From contig SAXG01000023.1 in the NCBI GenBank assembly GCA_012932865.1, positions 667,814 through 731,813 of the forward strand: 64,000 bases of DNA. The letters run 5' to 3'. The stretch's first letter is position 1. Every line of letters begins with the position of its first letter. Under the pieces are notes generated by a model, which was given only the letters and a program-made list of their open reading frames with translations, was not told where the DNA came from and made no database searches. A program made the translations under genes and the position numbers. This document shows positions 1 through 11,042 of this stretch, in pieces. This DNA is from Amylostereum areolatum (lineage: Eukaryota; Basidiomycota; Agaricomycetes; Russulales; Stereaceae).

Positions 1-406
1 TTTTGGGGGAAGAACAAGTTTCGGCCTGGTCCTTTCCGCCTTGGACGTGCGGTGCGCTCCTTTCGTCTCCTCGCTCTCCCTTTCAGTACTAACTTCGCGG
101 TCGTAGGGGTTTCCGATCGCGGTGTTCGCCGTCACGTTCATGTCCTTCATCCTGGTCGTGTTTTTCTTCCCCGCGACGCCCGCGCCGACGGCGGCTACGA
201 TGAACTACACCGTTGTTGTCCTGGGCGGCACTATTCTGCTTTCGCTCGCGTATTTCTACTTCCCGAAGTATGGCGGCGTATACTGGTTTGCAGGGCCCCT
301 GCCAACGGTTGGAGAGAAGGGGGGGGGGGGATCCGATGGAGATGCTAGTCGAGTTAGCATGGAAAAAGACGATCACAGGCGAGGATTTGAAGAGTACTTA
401 GCCTAG
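1..406 (+). CDS. Amino-acid/polyamine permease, C-terminal part (5' end outside window)
   Basis: This is the 3' end of a plasma-membrane amino-acid transporter of the APC superfamily (GABA/choline permease type). Exons are 1-51 and 107-406, separated by a 55-nt GT-AG intron (52-106); the junction is phase 0. The first exon encodes the conserved segment RPGPFRLGRA, which sits before the last two transmembrane helices in this family. The second exon gives two hydrophobic helices (around AVTFMSFILVVFFFP and YTVVVLGGTILLSLAYF) followed by the typical FAGPLPTV stretch and a charged cytoplasmic tail ending at a stop codon. The substrate cannot be told from the tail alone. Nothing looks broken; the gene is simply cut by the window edge. 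Confidence 0.85.
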
Positions 407-1164
407 TCTTCCTTCGATGGTCTGTAGGATACCTGTCCTGTCCCCCGCGATGTGCTGATGCGTTTCATACCTAATAGCGGAGCAACGCATTTAGATGATC
501 AGAATCCAATTCGAAGTGACTACATACTGTGTGTATAGTTGTAGGTAAGTTACGCTACGGTGGTGCAATGATTGGCCCGGGACATGGCAAACTCCGGCGA
601 ATGATGGAGTGTGCATGCAACTGTGCCCACGCGCCACGACGATGGCGAGGCGCCGCATTGAAATAACAGGTATGGACATTTCTTTCTTGTTCATCTACGC
701 AACTTTCCACCCGCTAATCACGCTAAACGCCAACCCCATTAGACTCGCCGCTGGCCCTGATGAACGCCAGTTCGCCATTTGCATCACGCGTTGCGACTCT
801 TCTTATTGACAAGACATCATATACCATCTACCTGCTCGAAGGTGTCGTTACCCTAGTATTCATCGTCATCATTCCCATCGCAAGCTCACGTAGTGGTAAA
901 TAGGAGGCTGTGTCATGTTTGAAACCTTGAGAAGCAATATTCGGCTCGTCCGCCGTCCGTTTGCACCGGCCTGCTCCTCCGCCCTCGACGGGTTCCCAGT
1001 CCCGAAACAGTTATGCGAAATCTCGCCGAAGTTTCCTAGGAGTATCTCTACCCATATCCTTCTCGGGGAATCACCCACGGAGCGTCCCTCCAGGCTGCCG
1101 CCGAGGGGTATATCTCGAGGCGCGAAGGGAACCCCCAACGTTTGATCTCCCATTCCCATCTTTC
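407..1164. other. Intergenic region, no gene seen
   Basis: This stretch separates the permease stop from the CLN3-like start. It holds only short overlapping open frames on both strands with no recognisable protein. The frame of the downstream gene is open back to 961, so a longer N-terminus cannot be excluded, but the ATG at 1165 is the first one before the conserved part. Confidence 0.5.
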
Positions 1165-2659
1165 ATGGCGGACACCCCTTCTCTCGCAGAGACACTGGCA
1201 ATCTCTTCCGGAAAATCCTCCAAGGATGATATCTCATCAGCCGTCGAGCCTGTCTTGCTGTCTACACCACCCCGAGTCATTGTCGTACAAGACCTGCCGA
1301 AGCTCGCCTGGACAGCGTGGTTCCAGAGAGACATGATGGCTTTTTTCCTCTTCGGTGTAGTGGTCCGTGCTCCCTTTCGGTTTCTTTTTCACGTCGTTGC
1401 TCATACATTGGCTGTAGGTGCCCTTGCCGACCATAGTCGCCACCTCCGCGGCCAGGATCATGCTGGTCGGCATCACAGGCGTATCCGGGGTTTCGTATGC
1501 AATCCCAGCCGCACTCGCGTCGTTCGTCACTCCGATGTTCGTCCACCATGTGCCTTATCCTATGCGCGTCGGCTTCAACACCGCCTTTTCCGTCTTGAGC
1601 CTGCTCGTATGCACCTTTGGTGGTTCGGTGGCCGGCCCTATTATCGGGACGATGCTCACGGGTGCGGTGTATGGGTTTGGGAGCAACCTGTATCTCGCCA
1701 CGGCCGCGTTCTACGACCAACGGACAGTCATCGCGTTCAGCATCGGTACCAGTTACGTCCCCCGTCTCTGTCTCGCGTATATTGTCCAGCTAACTCACTG
1801 CCAGATTTATCATGTTTGCTTGGCCCGGCGCTGTACATTCCGCTGATGAAGGGCCTCGACGACGACTGGAAAACCACACTCCGTATCCTGGCTGCAGTCC
1901 CAGCTATCCAGCCCATCGTTTGGTGGGTCCTTTTACCGGCAATCGGACGAGCGGACGCAGAGCGGACGCGCAAGGCGGCCAACGCGCTCGAGCGTACGGC
2001 GTCGGACCTGGAGAAGAGAGTGGATGAGGCGCGGACGGGGTTTGGGCCTGGCAGGACGCGTTTGGGCGTCTTCTTCCGCGTCATCTTCCCGCGCTACGTC
2101 CTCCCACTCATGCTCTGCACATGTGGCGCGTTCTTCACGCTCGAGGGGCTCGTTCCGGCGTTCGACACCCTGCGCGTCTTCAAGCTCTCCCCGACCGGAG
2201 ATTTATTCTACGAGCTCAACGGTACGCGTGCCACCCGCCTGCCTGTGTCCCGTGCGTGGCACGATCGCTCATACGTTCGTCTCTGCAGTCCTCCTGTACG
2301 GCTCGGCCTCGTTTCTGTTCGCGCTGATCGCGATCAAGCGTGCGCTGCCGCAGATCTGGCTGTGGGCCGCGCTGGAATGGACCATCGCCGTGCTGGGCAT
2401 CGTGCAGCTGTTCGCGCCCTTCCTGAAGTACTTCCCCGTGTGGCTTTGTTTCATATGGGCCGTGGGCGGCATCGTGGGCGGGTCGACGACGAACACGAAC
2501 TACAAAGTCGCGGACGACTTCCGCCGGAGCCAGGACAGCGAGGACGTGCGCGCGTTCGCGATGAGCTGCGCCGGGTTCGGCAATTTCGCGGGGGACGCGG
2601 TCGGGGGAGCGTTCGCGGTTCTGGTGCAGAACTTGGCGGACAAGCGGCACCGTGGATAG
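1165..2659 (+). CDS. CLN3: CLN3/battenin-family lysosomal (vacuolar) membrane protein
   Basis: Predicted multi-pass membrane protein of the CLN3 (Batten disease protein; yeast Btn1/Yhc3) family, which acts in vacuole/lysosome pH and amino-acid homeostasis. Exons are 1165-1356, 1418-1751, 1805-2221 and 2289-2659; all phases close to give 437 aa, the normal family length. Family landmarks in order are FFLFG in the first helix, the segment FVHHVPYPMRVGF, YGFGSNLYL, the AFSIGTN turn that spans the second intron, and a C-terminal GGSTTNTNYKVADDF..REFAM-like stretch (here RAFAMSCAGFGNFAG). About ten hydrophobic segments are visible. The intron at 1752-1804 is placed so that the SIGT(N/G) motif is intact. 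The N-terminal 50 residues are hydrophilic and poorly conserved. The gene looks intact; the assignment is by motif pattern rather than overall identity. Confidence 0.87.
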
Positions 2660-3304
2660 GTCAACCAACAAGTAAAACGGCAGTCTGATGCGGGCCAAGG
2701 CCGACGAGAAGGAATCGATAATAAATTACATGTAACAAAAAGTACGTATCCTGGCCGTGGGAATAATCCACCCTTGTTACCGATGGGATGGCGGAAAACA
2801 CCATCGACTCAACCATTGAAGTCAAAGCTAAGTACTTACTACTTACCTTCCTGTTTTTCGGAGGTCCACTGGCGCCCGCTTGAAACATATATAAGATGTC
2901 TTTCAGGGGCGCATACCCACCAGAATGTTCCATATCCCCCTTTGGTCACGTCCTACAATCGGCGGTCGACGTTGTGCTGGCACCCACGGCCGCAGTCTCT
3001 CAGGCTCTCCTCCCCGTGAATCCTTGGCGTCTCTTTCCTTTATATCCACAGGGAAGATCAAGGGCAGACTCTTTCTCGCCGCTTCTTTAGGCACTGGCAC
3101 GGACCGGGCTGGCAGTGGGTAAATAGCCTGCTGTGTCTGTACGCAGACTCACGCGTCCCTCCTCGTCGGGGGATAAGTACCATGAGGGATAGGTACCATG
3201 CACACATGAGCACACGTGTGTAGACTTGCAGACAAATATCAACCGTATTCTATATATACATATACAATACATCCGTATAATTTAAACAAAGCCAACACCA
3301 ATCC
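2660..3304. other. Convergent intergenic region, no gene seen
   Basis: This lies between the 3' ends of the CLN3-like gene (+) and the transcription factor gene (-). It should contain both terminators; I see no coding signal or repeat in it. Confidence 0.5.
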
Positions 3305-6300
3305 TCAAAACCCCAACTGCTGCACGAAATCCTGCCACGACGCATCCAGAACGAACGGCAGCCCCAACTCGACCATCCCAAACGGATCATGCACGTCTTC
3401 CCCCGGCGCCAACCCACCCACCAACGGCTCCGCGCCTCCGAACCCAGACTGACCCTGCGCCGCCCACGGCGAATACCCGACCTCGTACACCGACACGCCC
3501 CCCGTTCCGAGCGGGAGGGCCGCGGGCGCCCCTACCGCCCCTCCCCCCGGATACGCTTCGAAATCAGCGAAATGGAGGGGCGGGGCGGGCGGGACGACGT
3601 TGGCGTAGTCGTTGAGTAGATTGTCGACGGACATGGGCGTGCGGGTGCGCCGCACGGGCGGGCCGGGGGAGGGGGATGAAGATGCGGAGAGGGAGGCGAC
3701 GGGCGTGGAGGTGGACGTTGAGGTGAACGTGGACGAGCCCGCGGTAATGGTGTGCGTCGCGCCGCAGAGGCGGTCGAGCTCTTCGGCTGTGAGCGGTGGC
3801 CCGCCGCTTTGCACTTCCCGGCGCGCCATCACCTCTCGCGCTTGTCGCTGCAACCCGCGAATCGCGTCCTTGAGTGGGACGAGGTCGGTTTCTACGTTGC
3901 GGAGGGATGAAGTGAGAGGAGTCACGTACGACGTTCTCAGTGGCGGACGTGTTTTCGTCGTTCACGCCGTGCTCTACCACCGCGAGCGCCTTCTCGAGCA
4001 CCTCCATCGATGCCGGCGCTAGATTTGAGCTCGCCGCCGTACACACGAGCAAGCACATCACGATCTGTCCCGCCCATATCAGCAATTTGCGCCACGCCAA
4101 CCTCATACGCACGAAGCACTCACCGCGGCAGACAGTACCTTGGATGTTGCGAGGTTCGACGTACGGAACATCTCCGGCGCCCGCGCCATGGCGAGGCGCG
4201 ACGCCTCGACGATGCGGTACGCCGCGCGGAACAGCGCCATCACCGACGCGCCGAACTTGTGCTTGACGGGATCCAACGGGCGTTCTCTGAGCGCCTGCGC
4301 AAAGTACGCGCGATGAATGTTGAGCAGCGCTACCCAGACCCGAACCGAGTCAAAGTCGAACCGAGTCAGTTCTGATCTCCGTTTCCAGTCGGAGAATAGG
4401 GATACCGCAGGAGTGCAGGGAAGGGTGGCGCGTGGCACGGTGGAGAGAAGGGAAGTGAAGGAGACTCACCCCACTCCTTCTGCGAGAGCACCAACCAGCG
4501 CTTGAGTACAAGATACGTCCCGGGCTGCTCTGGCACCCCGCTCTCCGCACGCAGATACTCCGGTACGGCGAACTCGCGCAACTTTTGGTCGAGCTCGAGG
4601 ATCGTGCTGTACCGCGGCGGCTTGGCTGCGAACGCGGTGGAGAGAACGTGATGAAGCAGCTGGGAGAACAGGTTGCTCCACCGGGCGACTACGTAACGTG
4701 GATCGGATGACGATAAGATTCAATGTAAGTAAGTAAATCGGATCCGATGGAGAGGGAAAGAAGACGCACAGCCCATGCTTTGCGCCCCGTTGGGCTCGAT
4801 GAAGATCTCCGTGTCAGGCGGAAGATCACAATCGACGAAGTTGAGATTGGTGCTGGGCGGTCGACCAAAAGTAAAGCTCTGCAGGCGATGCCCTTAGCCA
4901 CCCAGCATGTGGGGAAGTGTACACCGGACGAGAAACACAGACTCACCGTCCACGTATCGACGGCAAACAGATGCCAGAAGACGCGTGAGCGATACCCACT
5001 TTCATTCTCGCCGAGTCTGAACCTCGACGCGTTCACATCTACACCGCGCAAAAATCCGAACCCAAAGCCCGCGCACATCGTCAACGACCGCGCTATCCTC
5101 GAGTGGAGACCCAGGAAGACGAAAGCGACGTACGGAGTCCGATCTGCATCATCAGTGCATCAGAGCTACGAGCGCCGCGGTTAAAATATCATAGACACAA
5201 GTCCCAAAACGCACGCTATGACCCATCTGCACGGCGAGTCCGAGGTACATCCACGCTCTCGAGCAGCCCGTCGGCACCAAGCTCACGTCGCGCATCTGCA
5301 GAAACTGCGCCATGTAACACTGGTGATGGTCGTCGGCGTGGTCAGCATTCGCCACTTGACTTTAACGCGAGGAAGGGATCCGGGGGGAAAGATCGCCGGA
5401 ATACGCACCATGACTTGCACGGACATCACCGTCGTCGTCACGGTCGGCGAATCGAACGTGAGTGCGACGCGCGCGAGCACGAAGAATTCGTACGCCTCGA
5501 CGTCGTCCTTGGATGCTGGGACGAGCAGCTTCGTGATGGCGATCGTAATGAAAAGCAGCGCGAGGGCGTGCGAGGGCGGTGGAGCGCGTTCGTACGTTCT
5601 GCACACCCGTCAGCGACCACACAAAAACAGCCAAAAAAAGGTAGACAGACGCACTTTGAATGGTACACCGCCCCGACAACGTCCCGGAGCAGCTGCTCGC
5701 GGCTCATCGACGACGGTCTACACACATCGTGCATCAGCGCCCACTCCTCAGACTGATCGGTAACAAGCGAGCCGTGCACGCACATGTACGTCGCGTGCTC
5801 GAGGAAGAGCTCGCAGAGGCGCTGGGCCTCGTCCAACGGGGGCAGGTGGCAGAGGACGAGGTCGCGGACCTCGGGCGCGATCTGGTCGGTCGTCGCCTCG
5901 GGGAAGGGTACAGCGAGGATGCGCTCGTCGAGGCGAGTGCAGTCCCAGAAGCCGGGTTTGCTGTTTTCGAGCGTGGCCTGAGGGAGGTGGTCAGGACCGG
6001 TGCTGAGCGGACTGAATGCTGTGGACTTTGCCTGTAAGAGATACTGGAGATGTTCGAGGTCGGTAAATTGAGTGAATACTATGGCTTAGAGGGGATATAC
6101 TGACCTCGCCGCGGGCGGTGGAGCCATAGAAACGCGCCTCTCCTTGCGAGCCTATGCTCAAAGTCCCTGCACGATATCAGGTCAGGGAACCCTCCGAGAG
6201 ATAAACAAGAATTGGGACAATGAAAATGCGAGGATCGCATGGCAAAATCGCACCCGGTGCTTGCGGTTTAGCGTCACGCCACTGGCCCGGGGTCAGAGTC

Positions 6301-7052
6301 CTCCCTGCTCGGATTCGCGCGCACATTGTTGGGGGGTATATAGCGGACTCCGGAGTTGTGAATTCCCCGGACAACTTACCGAATGCGTCGATGAATTCAT
6401 CGTTGGGCGCGGAGGGCGTTGTGCTGGTGGAGAATGCGACGGCGGGGGGTTCCGGGACTGGAGGAGAATTGGAGGGATCGGTGCCGTCGCGGAGGAGGGG
6501 GTGGCTGTCTTCAGAGACGGTGGCTTGAAGGGAGCCCAGGCCGTGTTCGAGTTCGCGTATGCGACGGGTCATGCGGTCGATGCGTGCATGGAGTTCTGTG
6601 GTGTTGGCGAGGACATATCTGCAGGGCGGGTTGAGCGGTGGGTGGCATAGGTCGAAAGAAACACACTTGTTATTCATACGGCCAGTCGCCAGCGAGCCTG
6701 TTTAAGTGTAAATCCTAAGCTGGCACTGCACGGACAAATGACGCACCGTTTGGACAGATCTCTGCGCATCCCCGCTTGGTACATGTCTCGCACGGAACCT
6801 TGCAGCATCTCGTCCATCCAAATCATTATAGATGAAGGAGAGGAGAACGGCGCACCTTGCGGTCGCATCGAAGCTTGAGCCTGAGCGATGCGTGGTGAGT
6901 ACTGAGTGAGCGCGCGCGGGGATTCTTGAGAGATGCGGGGACGCTGACCTGCGACACTCCGCACAGGATACGGGAACACGGCCGGGCCGACGACGCTGCT
7001 TCTGGGGCTCGTCTGCCTTTTCTTTTCCTTTGGATGAGGATGAGGGATTCAT
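3305..7052 (-). CDS. Zn2Cys6 (GAL4-type) fungal transcription factor with Fungal_trans domain, 16 exons
   Basis: Nuclear regulator with an N-terminal Zn2Cys6 DNA-binding cluster and a central fungal-specific transcription factor domain. Exons (high to low): 7052-6949, 6880-6856, 6798-6747, 6697-6667, 6618-6380, 6166-6105, 6043-5655, 5598-5409, 5319-5215, 5143-5134, 5038-4947, 4878-4770, 4688-4470, 4329-4124, 4064-3930, 3868-3305. The model closes at 843 aa. The cluster CAECRRLKLRCDRK + VPCETCTKRGCAEIC is split over three exons (C-x2-C-x6-C-x5-C-x2-C-x8-C). It is followed by a short coiled coil (ELHARIDRMTRRIRELE), then family landmarks FYGSTARGEYLL, AWMYLGLAVQMGHSIGLH, RVFWHLFAVDTW and FTFGRPPSTNLNF. 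The C-terminal 190 residues are Ser/Pro-rich and probably form the activation region. The junction between the last two exons is the least certain (alternative acceptors at 3868 and 3891). The target pathway is unknown. Confidence 0.9.
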
Positions 7053-7905
7053 TGTCGTTCATGGGTGATGGGTACCGTCGAACTCGCGTTTCTGTAACCC
7101 ATCTTCCCCGGCGGTCATCTCTCCGGATGCTGCTCATCAATTGAGCGTCCGTCTGGGGTTAGGGTTTCAGCGTCTTGCCTCCTCCCTCCATCCTCCTCGC
7201 ATTTTATTTTTTGATCGACCTCCATGAACATGGTTTCCCCGTCACTGTCTCTAGACGCCAGGAAAACATACATAATCCGTGTCCGAATCGGCTCGGCGTA
7301 CAGGCCTCTCCAACCCCGGTGGCACCAGCACTCAAGCGCCACGACAGCCCGGCATCCAACTTGCCTTTTCTCCACGGCTCACCCAAGACTTGGTCTGTGA
7401 TCGGGGCATCCGACATCGAAGCACCAACTTGCGCCTTTCATTCCAGCCCATCGACAGATTGGACTACCTCGCGTGGCGGCGGCTGATATCGCCCAACGTC
7501 ACGAGGCGCTTCCTTCTCGTTGTCTTTGGTAGCCCTCGGGATGGCTTTCCGCGCTTCTCTACCCACGGCTAGCTCGACCTACCTAGCCGACCTGTGCGGA
7601 GGGAGTCCTATCTTTCAGAAGTACTTGGGCGTGGCTGGTGTCTGTGCTGGATGCTGTGAGTCAGTGCTGGAAAGTGCCGGGAGAAGGGGGTGACAACTGG
7701 GAACTGATGCATGCTGGACGCTGATTACAGCAGGCGTAACCGATCTTCGGATTCCTCCACACATTGGCCTTCCATTCATCCCGGCATACTCTGTCAAATA
7801 TCTTCTCCGCTATATATAAGTCATGACCCCCCGCCTCCTTTCCGATCTATTACCCCGCCAAGCTCCCCCACCCTTCTCCTCTCCCTCACGCTCGCTCCCG
7901 CCGCC
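7053..7905. promoter_or_regulatory. Divergent promoter region with TATA box for the DUF2235 gene
   Basis: This 853-bp region lies between the divergent transcription factor (-) and the first DUF2235 gene (+). A clear TATA-like motif, TATATATAAG, sits at 7811-7820, 86 bp before the ATG at 7906, followed by a C/T-rich stretch typical of basidiomycete transcription start regions. No coding sequence is supported here. Confidence 0.5.
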
Positions 7906-10033
7906 ATGGCCGACGCCCAGAAATCCCGCAGCGACATCGTCCAACCTACCGCTACCCGTACCAGGCAGAAACCAACGCCCCTCGTTCACACCCCCTCTAG
8001 GCACTCCAGCGAACCCATGAAGTCTCCCGCATACTCCTCGCCCGGAGGCATCTCTCCAACTACCTCGGAAGACTCTCAACAAGACGATCCCACCGTCATT
8101 CCACGCTCCCATGACTATCGCACGCTTGTCTTGTGTTTCGACGGCACCGGCGACTCCTTCGATGCCGATGTACGTGCCATCAGTGGCTCGTCAACTGTCG
8201 ATCACTCTTTGATCTAACCCTCCTTCAGAACTCAAACATCGTCCATTTCTTCTCAATGCTGAAGAAGGATGATCCAAGCCAGCAAATGGTCTACTATCAG
8301 GTTGGCCAATCAATCACCGGATTCCGTTTTCCCACCCTTACATTCTTGCCATCAGGCCGGTATTGGCACGTACACTATCCCGCAGATCGCCACCCCTCTC
8401 ATGGCCAAGATATCAAAGGCAATTGACATGGCCGTCGCTAACAATCTAAACGCGCACGTCATGGGTCAGTTTACTTAGCAAATGCCTGCGTTCGATTAAC
8501 TGACGTCCACCTAGGTGGATACGAATTTCTGATGCAAAACTGTGAGTATATGCGCGCCTCCCATTTCCCATTCAACTGATTGTCGTGTAGACCAAGCTGG
8601 TGACAAGATCTGCATTTTTGGCTTCTCTCGAGGCGCATATACGGCTCGTGCGCTGGCAGGCATGGTTCACAAGGTCTGTTTATTTTCTTCTTTGTACGTG
8701 GCCTCTATCTTACATTGGAGCATTTTCTAAGGTCGGACTGTTGCCCACATGCAACCACCAACAAGTTCCATTTGCGTACAAGATGTTTACCCGCGAAGAT
8801 GAGGTGGGCTGGAAGCAGAGTCGCGCTTTCAAGAAAGCCTTTTCCGTTAACGTGGAGATCGAGTTTATGGGCGTTTGGTAGGTTACACGGTCTTCTTATT
8901 ATACAACATGGCGCATATACTCACCTGTCGAAACAGGGATACCGTTGCCTCTGTCGGCATCTTTCCCCGACGTCTTCCCTTTACAACTTCCAATAGCTCA
9001 GTTCGCTTCTTCCGCCATGCGATCTCACTCGATGAGCACCGGGCCAAGTTCCAGTCAAATCACTGGCATCGCTCTCCACCCGATGCTCACTCTCTTGGCG
9101 TCGCCGGAGGTGAAATGCCACGCTCCAATCAACAGGGCGGTGCGCCAAAAACCGACCCCCACCATTACCATCACCATCCAGGCCGTCACGGTCGTATGCC
9201 AAAGACTCATTCCAGCCGGCACTTCGAACGGCAATTTGACGACGGGGACTGGGAAACTGACGTCCTGGAGGTTTATTTCGCCGGATGCCATTGTGGTAAG
9301 CTGTTCTCGCCTTTTAACATCGCCTATACTGATGGATATACCTGTAGACGTTGGTGGGGGCTCTGTGAGCAACGAAACCCGTCATAGCCTCGCCCGTATC
9401 CCCCTGCGCTGGATGATTCGTCAATGTTTCCTTGCGGGAACTGGCATTCAATTCCACCGCAGCTGTTTCGTCAAGGTCGGGATTCACCCCGACCACCTCT
9501 ATCCGTTCGTCAGGCCACGCCAGCCTGCACTCTACGCTTCCCCAAGCACCGTTGACCGCGTCGTCAAGCAATCCAAGCATGAGTCGGAGCCTTCGAACGA
9601 AACGCTCAAAGATGAGCTCGAGGAGGATCGGGCATTGACCCCGATAGTGATGGAGATGACAGAGGAGGAGGAGGACCTGAGGGACGCGTTGAGCCCGATC
9701 TACGACCAGCTCGAATTGTCGAAGGGATGGTGGTCCTTGGAGGTTATCCCGTTGAAGCATCGCGTCCAGAAAGATAGCCTCAAGTGGAAGAAGCAGTACA
9801 GGTGTGTTCGTCCTTGTGTTCCGCTTTTATGGCGCGGTGACTGACGCGATGTATCTGCATTTGTTCGTAGGATCAACCTTGGGAAGCCTCGTAAGATCCC
9901 GAGGAACAAGCACGGCGAGGATGTGATTCGAGTGCATCGGTCCGTGCGGATACGCATGGAAGCGGAGGGACTCGAGGGCGGGAAGTACGTTCCCAAGTCG
10001 AAGTTCCCGATCGAGCCGACGTGGGTGGATTGA
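7906..10033 (+). CDS. DUF2235 alpha/beta hydrolase, copy A of a tandem pair
   Basis: Predicted serine hydrolase of the DUF2235 family, related in fold to bacterial Tle1-type phospholipases; the fungal substrate is unknown. Exons: 7906-8169, 8229-8300, 8356-8464, 8515-8541, 8591-8673, 8732-8877, 8937-9295, 9348-9801, 9871-10033, giving 558 aa. Visible motifs are CFDGTGDSF near residue 78, the nucleophile elbow GFSRGAYTAR with Ser170, GVWDTVASVG, and GCHCDVGGGS. An 88-residue disordered N-terminus precedes the domain, and a His-rich loop (HHYHHH) lies before the last motif. There is no signal peptide, so it is probably cytosolic. The neighbour starting at 11043 is a clear paralogue. An extra intron at 8542-8590 splits the Asn-Tyr step before the catalytic strand and is absent from the paralogue. 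Confidence 0.95.
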
Positions 10034-11042
10034 ACTTCGTGCGTTGGGATGCGTGAGCACTTCCGTTCTCCATTCGCACTTGGTTCGTGCTCGTTCGACC
10101 AGTCGACCTTCTTGGCACCCTCTACTTTATGCGTCATTCCTATAGTCTAAGTACGTATATTTCCATACGCTGTACGCGCGTTCCTTTCCTGTGTAGGATT
10201 AGTTGGCTGTGTACATCTTGGTTCCACACTGTAAGTACAATGTCATGTCCAAGTTTTACTCCATCGCGTGATAACTCACGTGCTACCTAAACATCGGTTC
10301 GTCCTCCGACGCGTCTGTTCCTCCTCCCACGACTACAAAATTCCCACATCCCACTACCAGCACCGGCGTGTCATTCAGTGTCAACCCATGGCTCCGCAAG
10401 TCTTGGAATGGATACGACTTGGAGTCGCCACAGCCTGCTGACCACAATTGGCCCCGACTCATCTCCAAGACTCCCATCCTGGCCAGTCATTTCCGTTTCA
10501 TTTGCGCCGTCGACTTCTTTTCGCCGTGCATGACCTCGTCTTCTCGTAGACCCAGGCTGCGCCGCATCCATGTATGTACTCATGCACTGCACTTTTCATA
10601 CAAAAGTTGCACACGTTGCCTTCGGCGTTCTGCTTGCATGGCGCGTGTTTGATGGTTTGGTAAAGCCCGCGTAGGTTGGCAGCCTCTCGACGTTCTTGTC
10701 GACAGCAGACTTGATCTAAGCCCCGTGGCCGCCGCTATCTATTGCGTAAGTAAGTATCATGCACTGACATGGACATGCCTGCCAGTGGCTCGAATGGAAG
10801 ATTGTTCTATGCTGCCATGCAGGCCCTATCTATCCCCCGGCGGTTCTCAACATAGCCTCCTCCCAGCCTGAAGTTATTCTCATCCATTCGGCTTCTGCCT
10901 CGTTCCCGATACCGAGGTGCACCGGACGTCGTCCTTATAAAAGGCCCGGGTGCAGCGCTTGAATCGCCACTTCGACATCTTCCTCAAGAACCCCCGCATT
11001 CTCCTACTTACCCCGGATTTCGCACGGAATCTTCAGACCGGC
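10034..11042. promoter_or_regulatory. Intergenic region with TATA box of DUF2235 copy B
   Basis: About 1 kb between the tandem paralogues. A TATA motif (TATAAAA at 10936-10942) lies 107 bp before the ATG at 11043. I see no coding sequence and no clear remnant of a third copy. Confidence 0.5.

Noticed and set aside
961..1164. In-frame N-terminal extension of the CLN3-like gene to 961
   Set aside because: The frame is open, but there is no in-frame ATG with conserved protein upstream of 1165; the annotated start fits the family length.
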